From assembly GCA_964625525.1 (NCBI GenBank), contig CAZVEE010000079.1, positions 1 through 16,325 of the forward strand: a stretch of 16,325 bases of DNA. The letters run 5' to 3'. Each line of letters begins with the position of its first letter. The stretch's first letter is position 1. Below, one piece after another: positions 1 through 7,006 of this stretch. The stretch is from CAZVEE01 sp964625525 (GTDB taxonomy: Bacteria > Pseudomonadota > Alphaproteobacteria > JAJFIK01). The notes below the pieces were generated by a model. It saw nothing but the letters and a program-made list of their open reading frames with translations, was not told where the DNA came from and did not search any database. Made by a program: the position numbers and the translations under genes.

Positions 1-2
1 CG

Positions 3-38
3 CGTACTTGGAGCAAGCAGTTCAGTGTATCTTATTGA
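3..38 (+). CDS. Possible 3' end of an outer-membrane beta-barrel gene (partial)
   Basis: Of the three plus-strand frames at the left edge, only this one stops (TGA at 36-38) before the strong terminator at 57-93; the other two stay open through the hairpin. The visible tail reads RTWSKQFSVSY. An arginine-threonine-aromatic group followed by alternating polar and hydrophobic residues and a terminal aromatic is typical of the last strand of TonB-dependent receptors and other barrels, where it serves as the BAM signal. Only eleven codons are visible, so the family is a guess. The case rests on the stop-to-terminator spacing of 18 bases and on the C-terminal pattern. Confidence 0.35.
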   Translation, partial: RTWSKQFSVSY

Positions 39-56
39 CCTGGCCAGAAAAACGCA

Positions 57-93
57 AAACGGCCCGGCGGATCGCGCCGCCGGGCCGTTTTTT
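57..93 (+). terminator. Strong intrinsic terminator, possibly bidirectional
   Basis: A perfect 14-base-pair stem (57-70 with 77-90, core CGGCCCGGCGG) closes a six-base loop and runs into six T at 88-93. It would end transcription of the gene entering from the left. Read on the minus strand, the stem is followed by TTTTGCGTTTTTC, so it may also stop transcripts coming from the ompW side. Confidence 0.9.
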
Positions 94-112
94 CATGCGC
101 AAGTCCGCGTCT

Positions 113-160
113 TAGAGCGCTTTCAGGAAAAGGGGGGGCGGTTTTCCGCCCGGAAAGCGC
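113..160. repeat. Compound palindrome with TAGAGCGC edge
   Basis: The outer arms GCGCTTTC (117-124) and GAAAGCGC (153-160) are perfect inverses. Inside lies a second perfect stem, GGGCGG (136-141) with CCGCCC (146-151), around a TTTT loop. The TAGAGCGC edge at 113-120 resembles the edges of the palindromes at 178-217 and 16306-16325. The structure fits an intergenic dispersed palindromic repeat of the REP/BIME kind. It has no T-tract and lies between a plus-strand terminator and a minus-strand gene end, so it is probably not a simple terminator. Confidence 0.6.
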
Positions 161-177
161 GCCAACCCGCGACCTAA

Positions 178-213
178 AGCCGTTTCAATGACTTGGGTTT
201 CGTTGAAACGGCT
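178..213 (-). terminator. Hairpin downstream of ompW-like gene (terminator or dispersed repeat)
   Basis: Eleven-base arms AGCCGTTTCAA (178-188) and TTGAAACGGCT (203-213) are perfect inverses around a 14-base loop. The element begins directly at the stop codon of the OmpW-like gene (214-216). On the minus strand the stem is followed only by TT before AGG, a weak T-tract. It could therefore be a terminator, an mRNA-stabilising hairpin, or another member of the TAGAGC-edged repeat family, since its minus-strand edge reads CTAGAGCC. Confidence 0.6.
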
Positions 214-846
214 CTAGAAGCGGAACCCGATCCCGGCGCCGAACGTGAACGGGTTGATGTCCACATCGGCGGTCACGGCACCGTTGTTCACATCGACGCC
301 CGTGTCCACGAAGGTTTTCCGCACATCGAAATTGGCGACCACATTATCGGTCAGACCGATATCGATCCCGGCCTGGAGCGTCACGCCCACCGTGTCGTCA
401 TAATCGACGCTGACGCCCGACGGTTCATCGACACCGTAGAAATGCACATAGGTCAGGCCAACGCCCGCATAGGGGCGGAAGCGCTCCTCATTGGGCGCAA
501 AGTGGTATTGCAGGCTCAACGTGGTGGGCAGCAAGCGGACGCTGCCGAGATCCACATCCCCTACATTGCTGTTGGTCACGCTCACATCGTGGTTCGCGGT
601 GCCCACCGACAGGTCGAGGGCCACATGGCGTGTGGCGAAATAGGTGCCGTTCACCTCGATCCCGTACCCGGTTTCGATTTCGGCTTGGCCACCGATGGTG
701 CTACGCGGCGTATCTTCACTGGGCTTAAGCGCCAGGCCTCGCAGGCGCAGAACGACATCTCCGGCGTCCGCAGTCGCCGCCAAAATCCCACCCATCAAGC
801 CCAGGGCCACGGCGGCCACGGCCAGGACGGTCTTATACCCTCTCAT
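214..846 (-). CDS. ompW: OmpW-family outer-membrane protein
   Basis: The product is a 210-residue precursor of an eight-stranded outer-membrane barrel of the OmpW family, a class linked to passage of small hydrophobic compounds. A signal peptide spans about residues 1-28: MRGYK, a hydrophobic run rich in A, V, L and G, then ATADA before the mature start GDVVLR. The body alternates polar and apolar residues. The end, INPFTFGAGIGFRF, is the characteristic OmpW closing strand with a terminal phenylalanine. The length matches the family. The start at 846 was chosen over an in-frame ATG at 912 because GAGAGG lies eight bases upstream and the signal peptide begins there; the longer form adds an arginine-rich stretch before it. 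The gene is monocistronic, faces the same way as the hydrolase gene 177 bases upstream, and ends in a hairpin. A C-terminal-barrel lipid A deacylase or OmpA-like fold is less likely. Confidence 0.85.
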   Translation of the reverse strand: MRGYKTVLAVAAVALGLMGGILAATADAGDVVLRLRGLALKPSEDTPRSTIGGQAEIETGYGIEVNGTYFATRHVALDLSVGTANHDVSVTNSNVGDVDLGSVRLLPTTLSLQYHFAPNEERFRPYAGVGLTYVHFYGVDEPSGVSVDYDDTVGVTLQAGIDIGLTDNVVANFDVRKTFVDTGVDVNNGAVTADVDINPFTFGAGIGFRF

Positions 847-1023
847 CACTGATGCCTCTCGATCGTTATGCCGGCGCAGGCGCGCGTCTCGTGCCGGAAC
901 CGGCACCCTCAAGGCCCGGACCTTACAGACAGGAGTTTACGAAGTGTTGACCATACACAAAGCTTGCCGGGATTTCCGGCCTGCTTTGTCGCCATGGTAA
1001 ACGCGCCGCCGGGCTTTGGCGTC

Positions 1024-2067
1024 TCAACGCAGCACAATGCGTGCCAGAAACGGACGCACCACCGCAAGGCTTTCCTCGGGCGCCTCTTCCATGGGCATAT
1101 GGCCGACGCCCTCCAGCACCACCAGATCAGCGTCTGGCATGGCCGCCTGGATGCGCTCGCCCTCGGCCACCGGAATCAGAGTGTCCAAGGACCCCCACAC
1201 CAACAAAGTGGGCGCCGTGATCGCGCCAAGCGCGCTCACCGGATCTGGCAGGACCGTTTGCTCGAAACGGTCGGCCATGGCGAGGCGGTTGCCTTCACGG
1301 CGCCACAGATCGTGATAGCGGCTCACTGTCTGCGCGCTCAAGCGGTCCGGATTGCCATAGAGACCGGTGAGCAGCGCCTCTACCGACGCGCGCGGCAGAA
1401 CATACTGCATGGAGCGCAGCGCCGAGGCGGTGGACTCAAGCTGTGCTGGATCCGGGTTCTCCGGCGGGAACGCCGCCGGCGCCAGCAGCACCAGACCCTC
1501 CACCCGCTCCGGCAACGCCACGGCCGCGTTCCAGGAGATCAGCCCGCCCATGGAATTGCCGATCAGCACAGCCCGCTCCAGATCAAGCGCGTCCATGACA
1601 CCGTCCAGAACCTGGAGCGAGCGCGCCATGGAGTAATCCCCGCTGGGATCCGGCCCCGTCAGGCCCTGGCCCGGCACATCGAACCGCACCACCCGATAAT
1701 CATCATCAAGAGCGTCGGCCCATGCGTCCCAAGCCTGCAAATGAGCCCCAAAGCCGTGGATCATCACAAGAGCCGGTGCCGTGCGCGGCCCCTGATCACG
1801 CACATGCACCCGAACATTCTCGACAGTCACGAAAGATGAGGTGTCGTCCGTGTACTGGGCTTCAAGGAGCTGAGGGTCCAGATCCCGACTATCATAGACG
1901 ACCCAAGCCGCCAATGCGGCGCAGACGAGCACGACCGCCAAAAGGCCCCAGAGCAAGACACGCCAGCACCCCCAGCCATTGCGCCGTGCTGCGAGAGCCT
2001 CGGCCTCGCCTTCTTGCGTATGAGGGTCTGATGCGTGCGGGTTTGGCGCCTGCGGTTCAGCGGTCAT
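1024..2067 (-). CDS. Membrane-anchored alpha/beta hydrolase
   Basis: This 347-residue protein has a charged N-terminal tail (1-36), one hydrophobic helix at about 37-57 (VLLWGLLAVVLVCAALAAW) and an alpha/beta-hydrolase domain from about 80 to the end. Visible catalytic features are the oxyanion-hole HGFG (104-107), the nucleophile elbow GNSMGG with Ser172, the acid Asp295 in GSLDTLIP, and His323 in GVGHMPMEE. The triad is complete, so it should be active as an esterase, lipase or C-C/epoxide-type hydrolase; the substrate is unknown. The uncleaved-looking helix suggests an inner-membrane anchor, with the catalytic domain probably periplasmic. AAGGGGGA precedes the ATG. The gene begins 37 bases after the S8 protease gene, with no terminator between, so the two are probably one transcription unit. 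Confidence 0.88.
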   Translation of the reverse strand: MTAEPQAPNPHASDPHTQEGEAEALAARRNGWGCWRVLLWGLLAVVLVCAALAAWVVYDSRDLDPQLLEAQYTDDTSSFVTVENVRVHVRDQGPRTAPALVMIHGFGAHLQAWDAWADALDDDYRVVRFDVPGQGLTGPDPSGDYSMARSLQVLDGVMDALDLERAVLIGNSMGGLISWNAAVALPERVEGLVLLAPAAFPPENPDPAQLESTASALRSMQYVLPRASVEALLTGLYGNPDRLSAQTVSRYHDLWRREGNRLAMADRFEQTVLPDPVSALGAITAPTLLVWGSLDTLIPVAEGERIQAAMPDADLVVLEGVGHMPMEEAPEESLAVVRPFLARIVLR

Positions 2068-2104
2068 GGTCTTTCCCCCTTAGCCGGCGCCACCCCCCGT
2101 CGGC

Positions 2105-5100
2105 TTAGCCGAAGATCAGGTCGCCGGCGTCGATGTCATCCAAATCGGTTTTGCGGAACACCAGCACATCGCCAGTGGGCGCGGTGAACACGAGATCCCG
2201 GCCGACTTCTTCGGATGCCGCCAGGAAATCCTGAAAGGTCAGATTGTCAAAGGCGCTCAGATCCACCCGGTCGTTGCCGCCCTTGCCGAAGTCGCGAATA
2301 GTGTCCCGGCCATAGGTCGGGGCGAAGACAAAAACATCACCACCGCCGTTACCGCGCAATTCGTCCGTACCGGCCCCTCCGTCAATGCGATCGCTACCGC
2401 CGTTGCCGCGCACCTTGTCATTGCCGTCGCCGCCGAAGATTTCGTCGTTGCCCCCGCGACCTTTGATATTGTCGTTCCCGCCAAGGCCGCCAATCACATC
2501 GCGACCACTGGTCCCTCTGAGTTTGTCCGACCCCGCCGTCCCGGTGATGGTGAACGTGATGTCGTCATCAAGCACCAGTGTTGATGCAATGTCATCGATA
2601 AGGACCGCGTCACCGGTATCATTCTGCGGATTGGAGAGAATGACCGTGAGCTCTTCATCCGCCTCCGGATCACTATCGGGCGCCACGGCCAGCTCGATAA
2701 TCTGTGTCCGCTCACCGGGCTCGAATGTCAGCGTGCCCGAAGGCAACACACCGCCGGGGAAGTCATCCGCCGACACTGACGGCGCGCTGCCCGGCACCAC
2801 CGCGAAGTCTACGCTCGCGGATTGATCGATAGGACCTTCCCGGATCACTTCGAACAGGGCGACATCAGCATCTTCCCGAATGGTATCGCTCAACGCCGCG
2901 ATCGAGAATTCCACATTCCGGCCATTGACAACGATGTCGAGGGTGGTCGGTGCACTGAGCAGGCCCGCGGCATCGGCGATACGGTATGTGAAGGTTTCCA
3001 GTTCCGCCAACCCCTGGACCAGGTCGGCGAAAGCCCCATTCTGGTCATAGACGAAGGACCCATCCGCTTCGATGCTCAACAGCGCGCCGCTGGGGGTGGT
3101 CACGGTCTCGCCCGGCAGGAGGATATCGCCATTAGTGGTCTGCACGAAAACGAGTTCGATAAAGTCACCATCCACATCAAAATCGGGCCCGCCCCCATTA
3201 TCCGCCAGCAGGTTGCCGACAAGTAGGAAGCTTTCATCAATGTTAAAGACATCAAAGATGCCCACGGGCGCATCGTTCACCGATGTCACTGTGAGATCGA
3301 CGATCGTGGTATCCGTTCCACCATCCTCATCGCGCAACACGTAAGTGAAGCTGTCGGAACCGAAGAAGTTCTCGTTCGGCGTATAGGTGAAGCTGCCATC
3401 AGCGCTGAGCGACAGGCTACCATTGTCGGGCAAATCCTCCGCACTGACGGTCAAGGCCGCGTCGTCCGCATCCGGATCGGTGTCAGGACCTGCGCCATTG
3501 TCAACCAACACATTCCCGCTCAGCGCGGTATCTTCGAGCAATACGAAACTGTCTGCACGGGCGATGGGCGGCACATTCTCGACGATCACGGGATCGACAA
3601 TGATGCGCACTTGCGCCGTGTCACTGCCACCCTGCCCATCATCAAGGCTGTAAGTAAAAGTATCCGTTCCCGTGAAACCGGCCGTCGCCGTATAGGTAAA
3701 CTCGCCAGTCGCATTCAGTGTCACCTGACCATTGAGAACATCCGCTTCCAGACGAACAGTCAGCGGGTCGCCGTCCACATCCGTGTCGGCGCCGGCCCCG
3801 TTATCGGCGAGCACATTGCCGGTCAACGGCGCAGACCCCACCACCGTGAAACTGTCGTCGCGGGCGTCCGGGGCATCATTGGCGCCAACGACCGTAAAGG
3901 TCAGGTCCGCCGTATCCGTTGCCCCGGCCCCATCGGTGACCGTATAGGCAATGGTTTCGGTCACGCTGTCACCCGCGCCCAAAGTCTCGAACGCCCCGGC
4001 GGCATTGACGGTCGCCGTGCCATCCGCGAGCACGGTGACCAAGGCGCCCAGAGGAGTGGTGAAGGCCGTTCCCACCGCATTCGCCGACCCGTTGACGGCG
4101 GTCACGGTCAGGCCCTGGCCGGCCCCATCCACGTCATTGGCCACCAGATCCACCGTGGCAGAGGCATCCTCCGGCACGGACAACACGTCATTGAAGGCAT
4201 CAATGCCGGCCGCACCCGTGGACACCACGACCGATGCGGTCGCCGTCGCGGTCAAGAAGCCATCGGAAACCGTGTAGGCGAAACTGTCCGTGAAGGACTG
4301 GCCCGGCGCCAGATCATCAAAGGCACCATTGGTGTCGTAAGTGAACTGACCATCGCTGCCCATGGTCAAAAGCGCGCCGGAGGACAGCATCACGGTCATA
4401 CCCACCGACGCGGCGATGCTGTTGACTGCCGTCACGCTGAGCGCGGTCCCTTCAGGATCACGATCAACGCCACCGCCACTGTTATTGATCACATTGGCCG
4501 CGAGCACGCTGGTTGAGTCGATCCCATAGAGATCATCCGCGGCGACCGGCGCGTCGTTGACACCGACAATGGTCAAGGTCGCCGTGGCCACATTGCTGTC
4601 CGCAAAAGCCAACCCATCCGTGGTGGTGTAGGTGAATGTGTCTTCCGCCGATTGCCCGGGCGCCAGCGCATCAAATGCGATAGATGCATCATAGGTGAAC
4701 TGACCATTTGCGCTGACGGTCAGTACCGCGCCGGAGGGCAACGTGATGGTTTGGCCCACATTGGCCGCACTGCCATTCACTGTGGCCACCGTGAAGGTGT
4801 TGCCTTCCGGATCACTGTCGGCCAGGCCGCCATTACTGGCGAACAGGTTGCGGTTGATGGGGGTATTTTCGGTGACGAAGAACGCATCATCCTCGGCCAC
4901 CGGCGGCTCATTGGTGCCGGAGAGCGCGGCCTCGATGGCTGGCCCGGCCTGGATCAGACCGGCGCCCGTGCGGTTGTCAATGCCGGGCACGCCCATATCG
5001 ATGGCGCTTTGCTGTAACAGCGCCAGGATCGCGTCAGGCGAAAGCGAGGGATCGGCTTCCAGCAGCAGCGCGGCGACGGCCGCCGCGTGAGGCGCCGCGG

Positions 5101-6664
5101 CGGACGTGCCGAAGAAATTCGGAAAGCCCGTGTCATCCACATCGGAGAAACCGAAAAAGGTCGTGTCCACCCCATCGGGCGCCGTGATTTCCGGCTTTTG
5201 GCGGATCTCCGGCTCATCAAGCCGGTTGCCGTCGATGTCGAGACGAATAGTGGAGGGCCCGGCGCTGGAGAAGGAATTGATCTGCGGCGGGTTCACGCCA
5301 AAGGCGGGCGTGTTGAAATAGGCGGTCGCGCCCACGGCGATGGCACCTTCGGCGGCCGCATGGCCGATCACTGTGGGGTTGGAGAAGTCCATCGCATATT
5401 CCGGCTGCTTCTCATTGACGAAGCTGGTGCTATCGAAAAAGACAATTTTCAGATTTTCCGGATCCGGACCGCCTGCGTTTTCGATGACAAGACCGAGATC
5501 CATGGCCTCGTTGCTTTCATTCTCGATGCGGAAAATCTCCACCGGGTCAGCGCCAATATTGAAATCCAGGCCGCCGAAAATGAACCCGTCTTCGTCGCGC
5601 ACCGGTTCCAGCGAGCCCGGATCAACGAGATAGATGTCGAGATCGGTATCGGCGCCGGGGCTTTGGGTGGAAATGCTGGCAAAGGGCTGGTCCCATTGCA
5701 GTGACAGGAACATGCTGTCGCCGGCGGCCAAGGTAAAGTCGAGCACCGGATCGACGCCCGCGCCCGGGTTCCAGTCATGGGCCACGCCGTTACCGGCCGG
5801 CGAGGAGGACAGGATCTCGCCACTGGAGCGGAACGGCGCCTCATAGGAGGAAAAGCCGGCATTGCCGGCGGAGGAGAAATACGTCACCCCATCGGCAACC
5901 ACCGAATCCACGGCCTGGGCGATGATGCCGTCCTGGAAGAACGGCTCGGCCAGATAGACCACATCATCGACAATGATATCGGAGCCAAATTGCGCGAGGC
6001 GCTCGATATTGTTGGCGAACACGGCCTGGCCACCAAAGGCGGTCGCAAATTGCAGGCTCGCCCCCGGGGCGGTGTCATGAATGATCTGCAGCATGGCCCG
6101 GCCTTCATCGGAGGCATCGGAGCCAAAGAAATCCTGCACCACCAGCACGCCTTCTTCCGGCAGGTCCCCGCTGGCGATATCGCCTTGCCCGCCGAGCAGG
6201 GCGTTGAAGCTGTCCGAGAGCGCCCCAATGGTCACGCCGGTCCCGTCCACGCCGAATTCCTGGCGCGCGAGGTCGGCCCCGAGAGAACGATCCCCCTGAC
6301 CGGTGACGGAACCCTGGGCGGAGAAAGTCAGCACCGGCATGGCAAAGCGCAGCGCTTCCACAGTGTTCAGCGCTTCGATAGCCTCCACCGGCAAGAGGCC
6401 CGAGACCATGCGCCCGGCCGACGCCCCGCTCTCCAGCCCCAGATCCACCAACTCCGCCAGCAGCGTTTCGGTCAGGCCCGGCTGCGCCAGGGCATCAATG
6501 GCCACAAATCCCGCCGCGCCGTCCGTGCTGGACGGCTCATCCGCCCACACCGAGACCATATCGGCCAGGGAATAGGACAACGCCCGGTCAGCGGCCATCA
6601 GAGACACAGAGGACTGTGCCACGGCCTCCAGCATGGGATGAAGGCGGCTTGTCGATGCGACCAT
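2105..6664 (-). CDS. Giant S8 (subtilisin-like) protease, type I secretion substrate with cadherin-like, Calx-beta and RTX repeats
   Basis: The product has 1519 residues and no N-terminal signal peptide. A subtilisin-like domain spans about 140-585, with Asp151 in GALSDSFN, His196 in IIHDTAPGA, the oxyanion Asn268 in SSAGN and Ser521 in FFGTSAAAPH. A beta-rich PPC-like insert lies at about 294-412, inside the catalytic domain. Then follow six cadherin-like/VCBS-type repeats (about 585-702, 703-815, 819-928, 929-1024, 1030-1129, 1131-1246), several opening with NDAPVA-like and NVLADNG-like motifs. A Calx-beta domain (about 1249-1368), RTX nonapeptides of the GGxGNDxI type (about 1375-1445) and a C-terminal region with DTIRDF and DRVDLSAF close the protein. 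This is the layout of a calcium-dependent protein exported by a type I system. The start at 6664 was chosen over 6712 because AAGGGG lies just upstream and the longer form would run into a leader hairpin. The hydrolase gene follows after 37 bases. Confidence 0.92.
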   Translation of the reverse strand: MVASTSRLHPMLEAVAQSSVSLMAADRALSYSLADMVSVWADEPSSTDGAAGFVAIDALAQPGLTETLLAELVDLGLESGASAGRMVSGLLPVEAIEALNTVEALRFAMPVLTFSAQGSVTGQGDRSLGADLARQEFGVDGTGVTIGALSDSFNALLGGQGDIASGDLPEEGVLVVQDFFGSDASDEGRAMLQIIHDTAPGASLQFATAFGGQAVFANNIERLAQFGSDIIVDDVVYLAEPFFQDGIIAQAVDSVVADGVTYFSSAGNAGFSSYEAPFRSSGEILSSSPAGNGVAHDWNPGAGVDPVLDFTLAAGDSMFLSLQWDQPFASISTQSPGADTDLDIYLVDPGSLEPVRDEDGFIFGGLDFNIGADPVEIFRIENESNEAMDLGLVIENAGGPDPENLKIVFFDSTSFVNEKQPEYAMDFSNPTVIGHAAAEGAIAVGATAYFNTPAFGVNPPQINSFSSAGPSTIRLDIDGNRLDEPEIRQKPEITAPDGVDTTFFGFSDVDDTGFPNFFGTSAAAPHAAAVAALLLEADPSLSPDAILALLQQSAIDMGVPGIDNRTGAGLIQAGPAIEAALSGTNEPPVAEDDAFFVTENTPINRNLFASNGGLADSDPEGNTFTVATVNGSAANVGQTITLPSGAVLTVSANGQFTYDASIAFDALAPGQSAEDTFTYTTTDGLAFADSNVATATLTIVGVNDAPVAADDLYGIDSTSVLAANVINNSGGGVDRDPEGTALSVTAVNSIAASVGMTVMLSSGALLTMGSDGQFTYDTNGAFDDLAPGQSFTDSFAYTVSDGFLTATATASVVVSTGAAGIDAFNDVLSVPEDASATVDLVANDVDGAGQGLTVTAVNGSANAVGTAFTTPLGALVTVLADGTATVNAAGAFETLGAGDSVTETIAYTVTDGAGATDTADLTFTVVGANDAPDARDDSFTVVGSAPLTGNVLADNGAGADTDVDGDPLTVRLEADVLNGQVTLNATGEFTYTATAGFTGTDTFTYSLDDGQGGSDTAQVRIIVDPVIVENVPPIARADSFVLLEDTALSGNVLVDNGAGPDTDPDADDAALTVSAEDLPDNGSLSLSADGSFTYTPNENFFGSDSFTYVLRDEDGGTDTTIVDLTVTSVNDAPVGIFDVFNIDESFLLVGNLLADNGGGPDFDVDGDFIELVFVQTTNGDILLPGETVTTPSGALLSIEADGSFVYDQNGAFADLVQGLAELETFTYRIADAAGLLSAPTTLDIVVNGRNVEFSIAALSDTIREDADVALFEVIREGPIDQSASVDFAVVPGSAPSVSADDFPGGVLPSGTLTFEPGERTQIIELAVAPDSDPEADEELTVILSNPQNDTGDAVLIDDIASTLVLDDDITFTITGTAGSDKLRGTSGRDVIGGLGGNDNIKGRGGNDEIFGGDGNDKVRGNGGSDRIDGGAGTDELRGNGGGDVFVFAPTYGRDTIRDFGKGGNDRVDLSAFDNLTFQDFLAASEEVGRDLVFTAPTGDVLVFRKTDLDDIDAGDLIFG

Positions 6665-6684
6665 GACGTTCCCCTTGACAATAT

Positions 6685-6735
6685 GGGCCGCGTGCCCGCG
6701 GCCCTTACACATTACGGGCCGCGCGGACGCGGCCC
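6685..6735 (-). repeat. Twin identical-arm hairpins upstream of the protease start
   Basis: GGGCCGCG and CGCGGCCC occur as perfect inverted arms twice, at 6685-6704 (loop TGCC) and 6716-6735 (loop CGGA), separated by 11 bases. Each hairpin has eight nearly all-GC pairs. On the minus strand they lie in the untranslated leader, with the nearer one ending 20 bases before the ATG at 6664 and just upstream of the AAGGGG site. They could affect translation or mRNA stability, or be a tandem pair of dispersed palindromes. Arms from the two hairpins could also pair with each other. Confidence 0.75.
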
Positions 6736-6844
6736 TTAAACCCTGTAGCCTCGAAAGGCTCCACCACCCCGGCTAACGCCAACACAGAGCCCCTGCGCGG
6801 CCGCGCCTCAGCCCCTCGGCCGCATGCGCTTCCACACTCGTCGC

Positions 6845-6873
6845 AGTTTAGCCGATGCGTCCCACTTTGAGAA
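6845..6873 (-). promoter_or_regulatory. Weak sigma-70-like promoter candidate for the protease gene
   Basis: On the minus strand TTCTCA (6868-6873) and TAAACT (6845-6850) are separated by 17 bases, each matching four of six consensus positions. A transcript from here would have a leader of roughly 170 bases that includes both hairpins. In GC-rich alphaproteobacteria such matches are common by chance, so this is only a candidate. Confidence 0.25.
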
Positions 6874-6954
6874 ACCGTCTGAGCGGTGCGACACGGGGAA
6901 TTCCGGGGGGATGCCATCACAAAACGCAAGGCTGAGCAGATCTCCGGGCGGCAC

Positions 6955-6984
6955 AAAAAAACCCCGGCGGATGGACCGCCGGGG
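6955..6984 (-). terminator. Intrinsic terminator of the RTX gene
   Basis: On the minus strand a perfect nine-pair stem (CCCCGGCGG with CCGCCGGGG, positions 6962-6970 and 6976-6984) with a five-base loop is followed by seven T (6955-6961). It begins 22 bases after the stop codon of the RTX gene and should insulate the downstream protease gene from read-through. Confidence 0.92.
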
Positions 6985-7006
6985 CTGCGCACGCATCTGG
7001 TGTGTC

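Larger units (their letters stand above)
6665..7006. other. Intergenic region: structured leader of the protease gene and end of the RTX gene
   Basis: These 342 bases carry no convincing gene. From left to right they hold the protease ribosome binding site (AAGGGG on the minus strand near 6672-6677), two strong 20-base hairpins (6685-6704 and 6716-6735), a small AGCCT/AGGCT hairpin with a CGAA loop (6747-6760), a weak promoter candidate (6845-6873) and the terminator of the RTX gene (6955-6984). Short open frames here lack a ribosome binding site and family resemblance. Confidence 0.7.

Noticed and set aside
922..960. TAAACT with a CTTTGT 17 bases upstream as an ompW promoter on the minus strand
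   Set aside because: The -35 part matches the consensus poorly, and such chance matches are frequent.
868..1839. Plus-strand open frame of 323 codons opposite the hydrolase
   Set aside because: The minus strand encodes a complete catalytic triad and a transmembrane anchor. The plus frame has no recognisable features.
3611..4516. Plus-strand open frame of 301 codons within the protease gene
   Set aside because: Antisense shadow of the cadherin-like repeats. Composition is rich in Arg, His and Gly without domain features, and the minus-strand reading is clearly the real one.
5777..6739. Plus-strand open frame of 320 codons opposite the protease catalytic domain
   Set aside because: Mirror of a well-supported S8 domain. 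His/Arg/Gly-rich composition is typical of antisense frames in GC-rich DNA.
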